Origin: Cyclobacteriaceae bacterium
Lineage (GTDB): Bacteria; Bacteroidota; Bacteroidia; Cytophagales; Cyclobacteriaceae
Assembly: GCA_019638275.1 (NCBI GenBank)
Contig: JAHBUC010000004.1
Coordinates: 1 to 64,000 of the forward strand
Length of the DNA: 64,000 nucleotides
Direction of reading: 5' to 3'
The position numbers and the translations under genes are program-made. Of the stretch, positions 1 through 8,865 are shown one piece after another. Within the stretch, counting starts at the first letter, position 1. Every line of letters starts with the position of its first letter. The notes below the pieces were generated by a model. That model was not told the DNA's origin. It did no database searches and worked only from the letters and a program-made list of their open reading frames with translations.

Positions 1-91
1 GCGGTTAACGTCTTTAAAAATCGTAAAGGGGCGAAAATACTGATTTTAGGGTTATGAGTGGTAGATTTAAATACCAACGGTGACACCTGGT

Positions 92-724
92 TTACTTGTA
101 CACTGTGATGTAAAAAACCAGCCACAAAAGGAAAATCAACACATAAGAACTGAGTACGATATACCACACGATTTTCTTCTCTTTTCTGGCGTAATGGTGG
201 ATGCCAGCAACAAGCAAAAACCAATAGACCACCTCAAAAACGTTTAGGGCACGCAAGGGATAAGCATACCGGGTGTCGATGGAATAATAATCCACAAAAT
301 GCATCAGCGAAAGCGGGTAAAACGCGCCAATGTCGGTCCAGGCCGGGTCGGGTTCAATGGTTAAAAACCAAACAATTTTTAAAAGCTCGGGGATAAAAAA
401 AATAAACTCTGCCCCGATTACCACGCCCCAGCATTGGCCATACGTTACCCGGTAACCGTACATGAAACAGCCCACCCAGATTACAAAGGCAATGATGGTG
501 AACTTCCACAGGTAAACTAATGGAATGGAGATGAACTGCAGGGTGCTGATCAGGGTTAAAATGGTGCCTTCGGGGCGATCTTGCAAAAACTCAAAGGCAG
601 CAGTTTCGTTTTCAATGAAGGACTTTTTCAGGTAAAGCAGTAAAACGGTAATTAGGCACAGCAATACAAACAGCAGCTTTTTGTCTGTTGCGAATATTGA
701 TTTAGCTTCGTTTTCCGTTTGCAT
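92..724 (-). CDS. Hypothetical polytopic membrane protein
   Basis: The 210-residue product has about six hydrophobic stretches (roughly residues 17-33, 57-73, 75-91, 99-120, 162-177 and 185-208), so it should be an inner-membrane protein. A longer polar loop around residues 121-160 is rich in Asp, Tyr and Pro. I recognise no catalytic motif and no named family. It is transcribed divergently from the TPR gene that starts about 30 bases away, so the two probably share a promoter region. Function unknown; the coding call itself is good because of the coherent membrane topology. Confidence 0.7.
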   Translation of the reverse strand: MQTENEAKSIFATDKKLLFVLLCLITVLLLYLKKSFIENETAAFEFLQDRPEGTILTLISTLQFISIPLVYLWKFTIIAFVIWVGCFMYGYRVTYGQCWGVVIGAEFIFFIPELLKIVWFLTIEPDPAWTDIGAFYPLSLMHFVDYYSIDTRYAYPLRALNVFEVVYWFLLVAGIHHYARKEKKIVWYIVLSSYVLIFLLWLVFYITVYK

Positions 725-754
725 ACCGGGGTGTTGTTAAGGTGATGTAATGCT

Positions 755-1963
755 ATGGTTATTAAGATTCAGACACAACTTTTGCTGGCCTGCTTTTTTT
801 GCTTAGTCGCGTTTTCCGATGGAAAAGCACAGCAAACGACAAAAAATGATACCACTATTATTTTGATATCCGATTTGAGTGTGCAGCTTCAGTGTACTCA
901 GGCCCTGAACGATCTGTATAATTTCAAGTTCGATGAAGCCGAATGGAGTTTTCGGTACTTGCGCTATAAATACAGGTGGCATCCGTTGCCTTATTTTTTA
1001 ATGGGGCTTATTGAGTGGTGGAAGATCATGCCGAACACAAAAAATGAAACGCATGACGAAGCATTTCTGGCGTATATGGACAGCACCATTCTGGTGGCTG
1101 AAAACCTCTATAAGAAGTACCCGGCTTATAAGGTGGAGGCTTCCTTTTTTCTTTCAGCAGCATATGGATTTAAGGGAAGACTGTATTCAGATGAACATCG
1201 GAAGCAGTGGCGTAAGGCGGCAAGCGTGGGGAAGAATGCTTTGAACTACCTGGAGATTAGCAAGCAGGGCGCTGACCTTAGTCCGGAGTTGCTTTTTGGA
1301 GATGCCCTGTTCAATTATTTTTCTGTTTGGGTTCCCGAAAACTACCCGGCCCTGAAACCCATCCTGTGGTTCTTTCCTAAAGGCGATAAGAAACTTGGGC
1401 TGGAGCAGTTAAAGGAAGTTTCATACAACGCGTTTTATACCCGTACAGAGGCTATGGTGTGGCTGATGCGGATTTTAAATAATTATGAAAATGATCAACC
1501 CCGTGCATTTCAGATCAGCGAATACTTGTACAATACCTATCCGGATAATCCGGTGTTTCACCGGTATTATGCACGTATGTTGTATTCTGTAGGCAGGTTT
1601 GCGCAGGCTGAACCGGTAAGCAAGCAAATATTAACACGCATTGACAGCGGTATGGTTGGCTACGAAGCCACGAGCGGACGGTATGCAGCATTCTTTTTAG
1701 GGCAGATAAGTGAAGCGAAACGAAATACGGAAGACGCAAAAAAATATTATGAACTATGCGTACGGTATGCCGAAGAAATTGATGCGACAGAATCCGGGTA
1801 CTACCTGTACTCCCTCATTGCTTTAGGTGAAATTGCAGAAAAACAGGGCAACAAAGCCGAGGCAAAGCGATACTTCACCTTGGTCAAGAAGAAGTCCAAA
1901 CGGAAAGATGAAGCCTTTAAGGATGCCAAGCGCAGGCTGAAGAAGATGGAGCAGGTGGATTAG
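755..1963 (+). CDS. Exported tetratricopeptide-repeat protein
   Basis: The 402-residue product begins with a Sec signal peptide (hydrophobic residues about 7-20, likely cleavage after KAQ near residue 26). The rest is helical. The C-terminal part (about 250-400) has TPR-like units, including a segment reading AKKYYELCVRYAEE and one reading GEIAEKQGNKAEAKRYF. TPR proteins of this kind are periplasmic or outer-membrane scaffolds; no enzyme motif is visible. It starts about 30 bases from the divergent membrane-protein gene and is followed by a heptad-repeat spacer. Partner unknown. Confidence 0.75.
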   Translation: MVIKIQTQLLLACFFCLVAFSDGKAQQTTKNDTTIILISDLSVQLQCTQALNDLYNFKFDEAEWSFRYLRYKYRWHPLPYFLMGLIEWWKIMPNTKNETHDEAFLAYMDSTILVAENLYKKYPAYKVEASFFLSAAYGFKGRLYSDEHRKQWRKAASVGKNALNYLEISKQGADLSPELLFGDALFNYFSVWVPENYPALKPILWFFPKGDKKLGLEQLKEVSYNAFYTRTEAMVWLMRILNNYENDQPRAFQISEYLYNTYPDNPVFHRYYARMLYSVGRFAQAEPVSKQILTRIDSGMVGYEATSGRYAAFFLGQISEAKRNTEDAKKYYELCVRYAEEIDATESGYYLYSLIALGEIAEKQGNKAEAKRYFTLVKKKSKRKDEAFKDAKRRLKKMEQVD

Positions 1964-1964
1964 C

Positions 1965-2041
1965 CTTGTTCAAAGTTCTAAGGTTAAACGTTTAATGTTA
2001 GGTAGATTTATAACTTTGAATTTCAGACTTTGAACCCGCAA
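1965..2041. repeat. Intergenic heptad-repeat spacer
   Basis: The spacer can be cut into consecutive degenerate 7-base units (for example CTTGTTC, AAAGTTC, TAAGGTT, AAACGTT, TAATGTT, then CTTTGAA, TTTCAGA, CTTTGAA). It also carries the inverted pair GTTCAAAGT (1968-1976) and ACTTTGAAC (2027-2035), which could fold back. Similar 7-base periodicity occurs in other spacers of this window (about 24691-24739, 24823-24927, 33667-33694, 38025-38099). Confidence 0.55.
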
Positions 2042-2046
2042 CGCTA

Positions 2047-3375
2047 GTGGAACTACGGGACTTTATCGTTACACCCATTGTACTGATTATAGTTTACGTG
2101 GTCGCGTATTTAGTAAGGCCACGTGTAACTGATCATATTACACGAAAGTATTTCTTTCCAGCTTTAACGGTGCGGATTATTGGAGCGTTGGCACTCGGTT
2201 TTCTTTATCAATTCTACTATTCAGGTGGAGACACTTTTAACTTTCATACGCATGGGAGTCGGCACGTGTGGGAAGCATTTATGGATTCACCAATTACAGG
2301 AATTAAATTATTGTTGGCAGATGGTGTGTATCCAGAGGGGTCTTATCGTTATGCTTCACAAATTATCTTTTTTCATGATCCGTCATCATATTTTGTGATT
2401 CGCATTGCAAGCCTTTTTGACATTCTCACATTCTCATCGTATTCAGCAACAGCTGTGTTGTTTGCTATGATTAGTTTTATTGGAGGATGGGCTTTATTCA
2501 AAGCTTTCTACCAGATGAAACCTGAATGGCATTTTTGGCAGGCTATAGCTTGCTTGTTTGTGCCATCCGTTGTTTTTTGGGGATCTGGTTTATTAAAGGA
2601 TACAATCACACTTTCTGCACTTGGGGTGATAACACTTGTTGTTAGCTCGTTTATTCAACGTAGATACTCTTTACTCGGTTTTATTATCCTGCTATTGAAT
2701 TTTTGGATATTATTCTCTGTAAAGAAGTATATATTAATGTGTTTTGTTCCTGCTTTATTTTTCTGGTACTATGGAGCTCGTTTGTTTGCGATTCGGTCGG
2801 TTATACTTAAGACGCTATTGATTCCTATTGTTGCCGGATTATTGATTGTTTCGGGGTATTACGCGGTTGTGCTGATTGGCGCAGATGATTCACGATATGC
2901 CCTGGAAAACATTGCCACCACAGCAAAAATTACTGCTTACGATATTGGTTTTTATACGGGTAAAGATGCGGGCAGTCAATATGATCTGGGTGAGTTGGAT
3001 GGTACATTTTCGGGTATGATTGGCAAAGCTCCACAGGCAATTAATGTTTCTTTATTCCGTCCGTATTTGTGGGAAATTAAAAATCCTTTGATGTTAATAA
3101 GTGCTCTCGAAAGTCTCATTCTCGTGTTATTAACTATTTATATTATTTTTTCATCGGGCCTATTGATTACTAAGGGGTTAGTAAAACCAAATGTAATTTT
3201 TTGTTTAGTATTTAGTCTAACCTTTGCTTTTGCGGTAGGTGTTTCAACATTTAATTTTGGTACATTGGTTCGTTATAAAATTCCTCTTCTTCCTTTTTAT
3301 TTATTAGCTCTGATTGAAATTTATTTTTATGTAAAAAGTTTAAGAAAATTATCAGCATTAGAACGAACCGAGTAG
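2047..3375 (+). CDS. Polytopic membrane protein of polysaccharide locus (polymerase or GT-C-like, putative)
   Basis: The 442-residue product has roughly ten membrane spans and starts at a GTG codon six bases after the heptad spacer; no ATG lies closer to the first span. A loop after the second span holds GGDTFNFH (about residues 60-67), an acidic exposed motif reminiscent of GT-C glycosyltransferases, and GSGLLKDT lies at about 179-186. Position at the head of a glycosyltransferase/flippase locus that otherwise lacks a Wzy-type protein suggests the oligosaccharide polymerase or a lipid-linked sugar transferase, but this is inference. Its 3' end overlaps the convergent glycosyltransferase gene by 49 bases. 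Base composition is more AT-rich than the core genes further along. Confidence 0.7.
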   Translation: MELRDFIVTPIVLIIVYVVAYLVRPRVTDHITRKYFFPALTVRIIGALALGFLYQFYYSGGDTFNFHTHGSRHVWEAFMDSPITGIKLLLADGVYPEGSYRYASQIIFFHDPSSYFVIRIASLFDILTFSSYSATAVLFAMISFIGGWALFKAFYQMKPEWHFWQAIACLFVPSVVFWGSGLLKDTITLSALGVITLVVSSFIQRRYSLLGFIILLLNFWILFSVKKYILMCFVPALFFWYYGARLFAIRSVILKTLLIPIVAGLLIVSGYYAVVLIGADDSRYALENIATTAKITAYDIGFYTGKDAGSQYDLGELDGTFSGMIGKAPQAINVSLFRPYLWEIKNPLMLISALESLILVLLTIYIIFSSGLLITKGLVKPNVIFCLVFSLTFAFAVGVSTFNFGTLVRYKIPLLPFYLLALIEIYFYVKSLRKLSALERTE

Positions 3376-4412
3376 GTAGTTTCTACTTTTTTTCTCCCAT
3401 CCATTCCGAGTGTTAGTCTCATATCTTCTTGGGTGATCAACTGAGTTAAATAAAACAACCACTCTTCTTTTGTTGATGCTAAAAATCCATTTATTCCGTG
3501 ATCAATAATAGTAGTATTTACACCTATGGGTGAGGCTACGCAAGGAATACCCATGGCCATAAATTGAAGGGCCTTAAAACCACACTTTCCCTGCGACCAT
3601 TCATCGTTCGGCAATGGCATTATACCAATATCAACTTTAGAAAGATCAGCAGCTTCAGTATCCTTGCTCCACTTCACGAAATCATATCTTTTTAGTTTCA
3701 TAGCAAGTGGTTTGTCAGCAATGAGAATAAAAGAAACCTGTGGAAAGGTATTTTCGAGTTCGTACAGAACGTTTTCTATTTCAGATAAATACTTTAGTGT
3801 AGAATGTGATCCGGTCCATCCAATAGATATTTTTTTTGAATTTCTTTCCTGAACATATAAGGTTGGATTGTGCAAATTTTCTGTGTCGATGGTTGTGGGA
3901 TTAATAAAACTATTAGAATTAAATTGCTTTGCATAGTTTGCGAGAAACGCATTACCACAGCTGACTTTATAACTCCATTTACAAATTATTCTTATTTTGC
4001 TTCTTTGACGTATAAATTTTTCAAGAGCAGATTCATTGATTTTGTCCGTAAGCCAGATCGCATCATCAAAATCATAAATAATTTTCTTTCTTAAAACTTT
4101 AGCAATTATCCACTCAAAGAATGGGGGGCCAATAGGAGCACACTCCCGATGAATAAATACAAAGTCCGATTGCCAAATGAGTCCTGCATGAATTATTCTG
4201 CGTAAAAATCCAAGACAAATTATGGATAGTGTGCTAAATGAATTTCTATGGGTAAAAAGGCCACTGTTTTTTTTTGAGATAAATCCCAGATAATTCAAAT
4301 GAAATCCCCTCTCTTTTAGTACACAAAAGTACTGCTCAAATCTAAAGCGCTGGGATGGAGCAATACCAGGGGAGTAGGGTGCGATAAATGTAATTCTTTT
4401 GTAAGGGGGCAT
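3327..4412 (-). CDS. Glycosyltransferase, GT4-like (GT-B fold)
   Basis: The 361-residue protein has GT-B organisation: an N-terminal acceptor domain starting with a beta strand and Pro-rich turn (residues 6-16), the motif YDFDDAIW (113-120), a linker, then the nucleotide-sugar domain opening with GWTGSHST (198-205). Near residues 277-300 it has KCGFKALQFMAMGIP followed by VASPIG, the donor-phosphate helix of the family. It should transfer a sugar from an NDP donor onto a lipid-linked or surface glycan. It is the only gene of the polysaccharide locus on the minus strand and lies divergent to the flippase gene. Donor and acceptor cannot be deduced. Confidence 0.85.
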   Translation of the reverse strand: MPPYKRITFIAPYSPGIAPSQRFRFEQYFCVLKERGFHLNYLGFISKKNSGLFTHRNSFSTLSIICLGFLRRIIHAGLIWQSDFVFIHRECAPIGPPFFEWIIAKVLRKKIIYDFDDAIWLTDKINESALEKFIRQRSKIRIICKWSYKVSCGNAFLANYAKQFNSNSFINPTTIDTENLHNPTLYVQERNSKKISIGWTGSHSTLKYLSEIENVLYELENTFPQVSFILIADKPLAMKLKRYDFVKWSKDTEAADLSKVDIGIMPLPNDEWSQGKCGFKALQFMAMGIPCVASPIGVNTTIIDHGINGFLASTKEEWLFYLTQLITQEDMRLTLGMDGRKKVETTYSVRSNADNFLKLFT

Positions 4413-4465
4413 AAATTGATGAACTTTTTACTCCATATCCTTTTTTTGGCGATGTTTGAATCTTG

Positions 4466-5842
4466 ATGCGAACTTACAAAGAACATCTTGCTCAAGTCCT
4501 TTCGCGATTTAAGACTAAAGGGTCGTTTACGCAAAATCTTGCGATTACATTTTCTGGAAATGTTGTTGCTCAGCTTCTTGGTTTCCTGTTGACGCCCTTT
4601 ATCGCCCGAATATATGGGCCTGAAGCTTATGGACTATTCTCACTTTTTATCGCAATAACAAATAATTTGTCGCCATTAACCACTATGCAATTCCCTGGTG
4701 GATATGTTGCTGCGCGAACAGAAAGGGAATTTCATAATTTAATACAACTCACAATATTAACTATTGGTATAATCTCAATATCGTCCTTACTGGCAATTTT
4801 TTTCTATTCGAAGCCGCTGTTAGAGTTTTTTAATGCGGAGATGCTTGAGCCTTACCTGTTCTTCATTCCACTTTATTTCCTTTTTATGGGGACTGATAAC
4901 TTACTTTTGGGATGGAACATAAGAAGTAAGGAATTTACCAGGGGTGCTATCGCAAAAATATTTTCAGTAGTACTCAGCAAAGGCATCACACTGCTTTGGG
5001 GGTTACTTGTTTGGCCATCGGCATTGGGTATAATACTTGGCAATTTGGTTTCATACCCTATTGAAGCTTCGGTAAAATTAAGTCGATCAATTCGACAAAG
5101 TATTAAATCTATTCTGCTTAACTTTTCAGTCAAGGATATTTGGGTAGTCCTTAAAGACTATAAAGGTTACCCATTGTTTATAACTTCAGGTGTAATAATC
5201 AGCAATCTAAGTAATCACTTACCAATTTATTATCTATCTATTGAATTTGACGCTACTTCGGTTGGTTTATATGCGCTAGCAAGTAGTTTAGTAATATTAC
5301 CGCTATCGATTATTATTATGTCATCCACTACCGTTTTTCTGCAGAAAGCCGCAGAAATGAAGAGCAACCAGCCTGATGAGCTAAAGGGTATGGTTTACAG
5401 CTTGTATAATCAGTTCTTTTACCTCAGTCTGTTCGGCCTTACAATTTTCTCCTTAATTAGTGAGGTTGTGTTTGTTTTTCTATTTGGGGAGGCCTGGCGA
5501 ATGAGTGGAGAATTTGCAGGTTATATTGCCCTGGGATCTTTCTTTATGATGGCCGCAATACCACTTTCTGTGTTGTTTAGGTTGTTCAGTATGGAGCGTG
5601 TCAACTTTTCACTTCAAGCGGTGTCGCTATTTGTTAAACTGGCAGGTCTGGGGTTGGGTATTTATTTTGAGAGTATACGTATATCTATTTTAGGTTATTC
5701 TTTTGCAACCTTACTGATTCATTTTATAACTTTAGTTTACATTTTTAAACTGGTAAATATTTCAGCAAAAAAAATTGCACTTGATCTGGTAATTTCTGTA
5801 TCGATATTTTTAGCAATTTATTGGATAGTATATGGATACTAA
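4466..5842 (+). CDS. Polysaccharide flippase, Wzx-like (MOP superfamily)
   Basis: The product of about 458 residues is almost wholly membrane-embedded, with twelve or so spans. Its N terminus has the layout of Wzx/PST exporters, with FSGNVVAQLLGFLLTPFIAR followed by IYGPEAYGLFSLF (roughly residues 29-62). Such proteins move undecaprenyl-linked oligosaccharide units across the inner membrane. I chose the ATG at 4466 over the TTG one codon earlier. The 3' end overlaps the methyltransferase gene by 11 bases, so the two are probably co-translated. Subfamily and substrate cannot be told from sequence alone. Confidence 0.88.
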   Translation: MRTYKEHLAQVLSRFKTKGSFTQNLAITFSGNVVAQLLGFLLTPFIARIYGPEAYGLFSLFIAITNNLSPLTTMQFPGGYVAARTEREFHNLIQLTILTIGIISISSLLAIFFYSKPLLEFFNAEMLEPYLFFIPLYFLFMGTDNLLLGWNIRSKEFTRGAIAKIFSVVLSKGITLLWGLLVWPSALGIILGNLVSYPIEASVKLSRSIRQSIKSILLNFSVKDIWVVLKDYKGYPLFITSGVIISNLSNHLPIYYLSIEFDATSVGLYALASSLVILPLSIIIMSSTTVFLQKAAEMKSNQPDELKGMVYSLYNQFFYLSLFGLTIFSLISEVVFVFLFGEAWRMSGEFAGYIALGSFFMMAAIPLSVLFRLFSMERVNFSLQAVSLFVKLAGLGLGIYFESIRISILGYSFATLLIHFITLVYIFKLVNISAKKIALDLVISVSIFLAIYWIVYGY

Positions 5843-6533
5843 TAAAATTTCTCTGAATAGAATTCTTAGGAGAATTAGCGTTGAATTCAATCTTTTGCAT
5901 ATTAAGGTCTCCAAGTTCTACAGAAGCTTTTACCCTGATCAACATCAGCTTACGTCAACTACAAGCGAAAATCGATATCCTCAGTTGTTTGAAGAGGCAC
6001 GTAAAGCATTGGCGGGTCAAGCAGATACTCAAACGAGAATACTTTCGTACGGGTGTTCAACTGGCGAGGAATGTTTTACTCTTAAGGAATATTTCCCTAA
6101 CAGTAAGATAATAGGGGTCGACATTAATAAGTCGAATTTGAGATTTGCTCAAAGCAAAATTGATGATCCGGATATTCAATTCTTGATGAGTAGCGAGGAG
6201 AATATTAAAGCAGCAGGTCCGTATCAAGCGATTTTTTGTCTCTCGGTCCTTTGCAGATGGGAGGACACTAAATTTTTGCAGAACTGCGAAAAAATTTATC
6301 CTTTTACAAAATATGAGGCTACTACTTCATTTTTAGCTAGTCAAATTCAAAAAGGCGGGCTGTTGATTATTTATAACAGCAACTTTAGGTTTGAGGATAC
6401 ACGTGGCTTCAATGAATTTGATGTTGTTGATACGCCCACTGTTTCAGACAGTGGATTTGTTGTTAAGTTTGATTCAAATAACAACAGGGTGAGTGCGCCT
6501 CATCGACATTGCATTTATCGCAAAAGGTATTAA
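5832..6533 (+). CDS. Class I SAM-dependent methyltransferase
   Basis: This 233-residue protein has a Rossmann-type SAM-binding core. Motif I is LSYGCSTGEE (about 71-80), resembling the CheR-type GCSTGEE loop, and motif II contains IIGVDINKSN with an acidic residue to hold the ribose (about 93-102). A later strand, IFCLSVLCRW, fits motif IV. It lies inside the polysaccharide operon, overlapping the flippase gene by 11 bases and the next glycosyltransferase by one base (TAATG), so a role in methylating a sugar or capping a glycan is plausible. The acceptor is unknown; chemotaxis-type CheR activity is unlikely given the context. Confidence 0.8.
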   Translation: MDTNKISLNRILRRISVEFNLLHIKVSKFYRSFYPDQHQLTSTTSENRYPQLFEEARKALAGQADTQTRILSYGCSTGEECFTLKEYFPNSKIIGVDINKSNLRFAQSKIDDPDIQFLMSSEENIKAAGPYQAIFCLSVLCRWEDTKFLQNCEKIYPFTKYEATTSFLASQIQKGGLLIIYNSNFRFEDTRGFNEFDVVDTPTVSDSGFVVKFDSNNNRVSAPHRHCIYRKRY

Positions 6534-7747
6534 TGAAATTACTGGTTATAAGCATATCGGCTCCTCCTAAGAACTCTCCGGAGAGCGTCCAAACAGGAAG
6601 ATATCTTTATTATTTGGCGAAGAACCATGACGTTACTCTTTTAACGACCAGTACTGTTGGGGGCTGGGAGCCTGAGGATGATTCTCTCGGTAAGTATTTA
6701 CAAGAAGTCCATTCTCGCGTTTCTATTAAAATGCCTCATCCGAGACTAGTATCAGTAATAAGAAGAATTCTGCCATTTGTTGTTGTTCCTGATGAAAACT
6801 TTTTTTTTCCTAAGCTCTTTGGATTTGCTGCAAAAAAAGTTTCAAGTAAGTCCGAGATTATTATTTCCCGCTCAGCTCCATTTAGTTCAGCACTTATGGC
6901 TCTAAAATTTTCACAGAATTGGAGTTTGCCTTGGATAATGCATTTAAGTGATCCGTGGGCTGACAATCCTTTTCAAAAACTAACGAAGAGAAGTAAAAAG
7001 CGCAATCAGATTTATGAGAGGATTTGTGTTGAAAATGCGAGTTTAGTGACTTTGACTTCTGCAAAAACGGTTGTGTATTATCAACATAAGTATCCGGAGC
7101 AGGCACATAAATTCAGGTTATTGCCTAATGTTTTTGATGATGCTTTTATTAATTCAACTCCGGTTGAATTTTCAGGCAAAATAAAGTTTGTATTAACTGG
7201 AAGGCTATACGGAAGTCGCAATATATTTTTTTTAATGGATGCCATTGAGCAGGCCTCAATTAAACGGCCCGGCTTCGAGGATCAATCTGAGTTCATTTTT
7301 GCAGGATTTTTTGATCAAGAAAATATAGATTGTATAAAGCATTCAAAACTTCGAAATGTAAAATACTTGGGGCATCTCCCAATGAAAGAAGCTATTCACC
7401 TTCAACAATCGTCCTCTGTTTTAGTAGCAATTGATGCTTTGAATGAGGATGCAATTTTTGATCTATTCTTCCCATCTAAGCTTTTAGATTACTTTTGTGC
7501 AAAAAGGTATATTCTTTGTATTACAAGTAGGAGTAGCACTACCTACGAGCTGGTTAATCAAAAATTTGGTAGATGTTTTCACGCTGAGAATATTCATGAA
7601 CTCTCTGATCATTTGATATTCTTGGCAGAACAATTTGTTTCCAAGAATAGTAATCTCTTTAAAGTAGACGAAAATTTTATGGCTTATTCAGCTAGCAAAA
7701 ATGCTGAAACATTGGAGGCTCTTATTCAGGAGGTAGCTGAGAAATGA
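6533..7747 (+). CDS. Glycosyltransferase (GT4-like)
   Basis: About 404 residues with a GT-B architecture. The N-terminal half has GRYLYYLAKNHDVTLLT (about 22-38) and SDPWADNP (139-146). The C-terminal domain opens with FVLTGRLYGSRN (about 219-230) and later carries a PSKLLDYFCAKRYIL segment, matching the donor-binding helix of family 4 enzymes. I start it at the ATG in the TAATG overlap with the methyltransferase stop rather than at an upstream TTG, since coupling by TAATG or ATGA recurs through this operon. Donor and linkage cannot be assigned. Confidence 0.82.
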   Translation: MKLLVISISAPPKNSPESVQTGRYLYYLAKNHDVTLLTTSTVGGWEPEDDSLGKYLQEVHSRVSIKMPHPRLVSVIRRILPFVVVPDENFFFPKLFGFAAKKVSSKSEIIISRSAPFSSALMALKFSQNWSLPWIMHLSDPWADNPFQKLTKRSKKRNQIYERICVENASLVTLTSAKTVVYYQHKYPEQAHKFRLLPNVFDDAFINSTPVEFSGKIKFVLTGRLYGSRNIFFLMDAIEQASIKRPGFEDQSEFIFAGFFDQENIDCIKHSKLRNVKYLGHLPMKEAIHLQQSSSVLVAIDALNEDAIFDLFFPSKLLDYFCAKRYILCITSRSSTTYELVNQKFGRCFHAENIHELSDHLIFLAEQFVSKNSNLFKVDENFMAYSASKNAETLEALIQEVAEK

Positions 7748-8865
7748 CTGACAAAATAATTTTAAAGGGTTACTATGGTTTTGCGAACCTTGGAGATGAT
7801 GTCCTGTTGAAGGTCACATATCAACTAGCTAAGGAGTGTTTTCCTGATGTAGAGATTCTAGTTTGTTCAAACAATACATCTAATAATGGTTACATTACAA
7901 GCATTTTGGGTGACTCGATAAGAATTATTAGAGACGATGATCCTGTCACGGCTAGATGGATTATAGATGGAGGTGGAGGAGTTTATTTTGATTTTAAAAA
8001 TGGGGGTTTGAGGTTTTATTTGCTCAACACCATAATACGGATTTTGGGATTTAGATTTTTTAGATTACTCTATAAGAGGTACCGCAATTTCAAAGGGAAC
8101 ACAGGCATTACTTCGGCAGGTAGAATCGGATTAGGTATTGGGGTTGGTGCTTATACTCCTTCCTCTGTCAGGTTCTTCAGTGATATTGTATCCCTTTCTG
8201 ATTATAATTTTTTGCTGGTGCGCGATGAAGAAAGTGCTAAACGGGTAATCCAATATGGTTTTTCTTATCCATTAAAAGTTGCAACTGATCTGGCTTTTTT
8301 AAGCCAACATTGGCTAAATGGTCCCGAAATATCTGGGTCAGATAGAAACTGTGTCGGCTTTATTCTTCGAGATTGGAATTATGATAACCAGATAGATTTT
8401 GAGACAATTGAAAAAACCGCCCAATCATTACAATATTCTGGAATTCCAGTCCTATTCTTTTCGTTTGACAGAGTTGCTGATAAGGTATATAGAAAAAGCT
8501 TTCCTAATTTTCCTATGATTGAGTGGAATCCAGAAAGAATGACTTTGACAGACTTTATACAAAAACTGGCTCAATGTAAGTTAGTAATCACAAGCCGGGC
8601 ACATGGAGCCATATTGTCGGCATGCATTAATGTTCCTTCTGTTTGTCTGGCCATTGAAGAGAAGCTGGAAAAAGTTTCTGGAATGCTGCCTAAATCATCT
8701 AAATTAGTTCATGTGCCAATACAAACTTCTGAGTTGACTCAATTGGTATTGAATCAATACCGAGTAGAAAATCTCGAAGAAAGAGTGCGTGAAGACGTTC
8801 AGCGAAACCAGGCAGTAATGGAAGCGGGAATACTTAGTCTAAAGGAATTTCTAAAGAGGAATTGA
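7744..8865 (+). CDS. Polysaccharide pyruvyltransferase family protein (CsaB/WcaK-like)
   Basis: The 373-residue product matches the polysaccharide pyruvyltransferase family: an N-terminal GYYGFANLGDDVLL (about 9-22), a glycine-rich IDGGGGVYF (about 74-82) and a C-terminal TSRAHGAILSA with the conserved Arg-x-His. Family members transfer pyruvate from phosphoenolpyruvate to a sugar, making a ketal that adds negative charge to surface glycans and can anchor S-layer-type proteins. The gene overlaps its upstream neighbour by ATGA and its downstream neighbour by TGATG. Whether this member uses PEP or has another role is not known from sequence. Confidence 0.85.
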   Translation: MTDKIILKGYYGFANLGDDVLLKVTYQLAKECFPDVEILVCSNNTSNNGYITSILGDSIRIIRDDDPVTARWIIDGGGGVYFDFKNGGLRFYLLNTIIRILGFRFFRLLYKRYRNFKGNTGITSAGRIGLGIGVGAYTPSSVRFFSDIVSLSDYNFLLVRDEESAKRVIQYGFSYPLKVATDLAFLSQHWLNGPEISGSDRNCVGFILRDWNYDNQIDFETIEKTAQSLQYSGIPVLFFSFDRVADKVYRKSFPNFPMIEWNPERMTLTDFIQKLAQCKLVITSRAHGAILSACINVPSVCLAIEEKLEKVSGMLPKSSKLVHVPIQTSELTQLVLNQYRVENLEERVREDVQRNQAVMEAGILSLKEFLKRN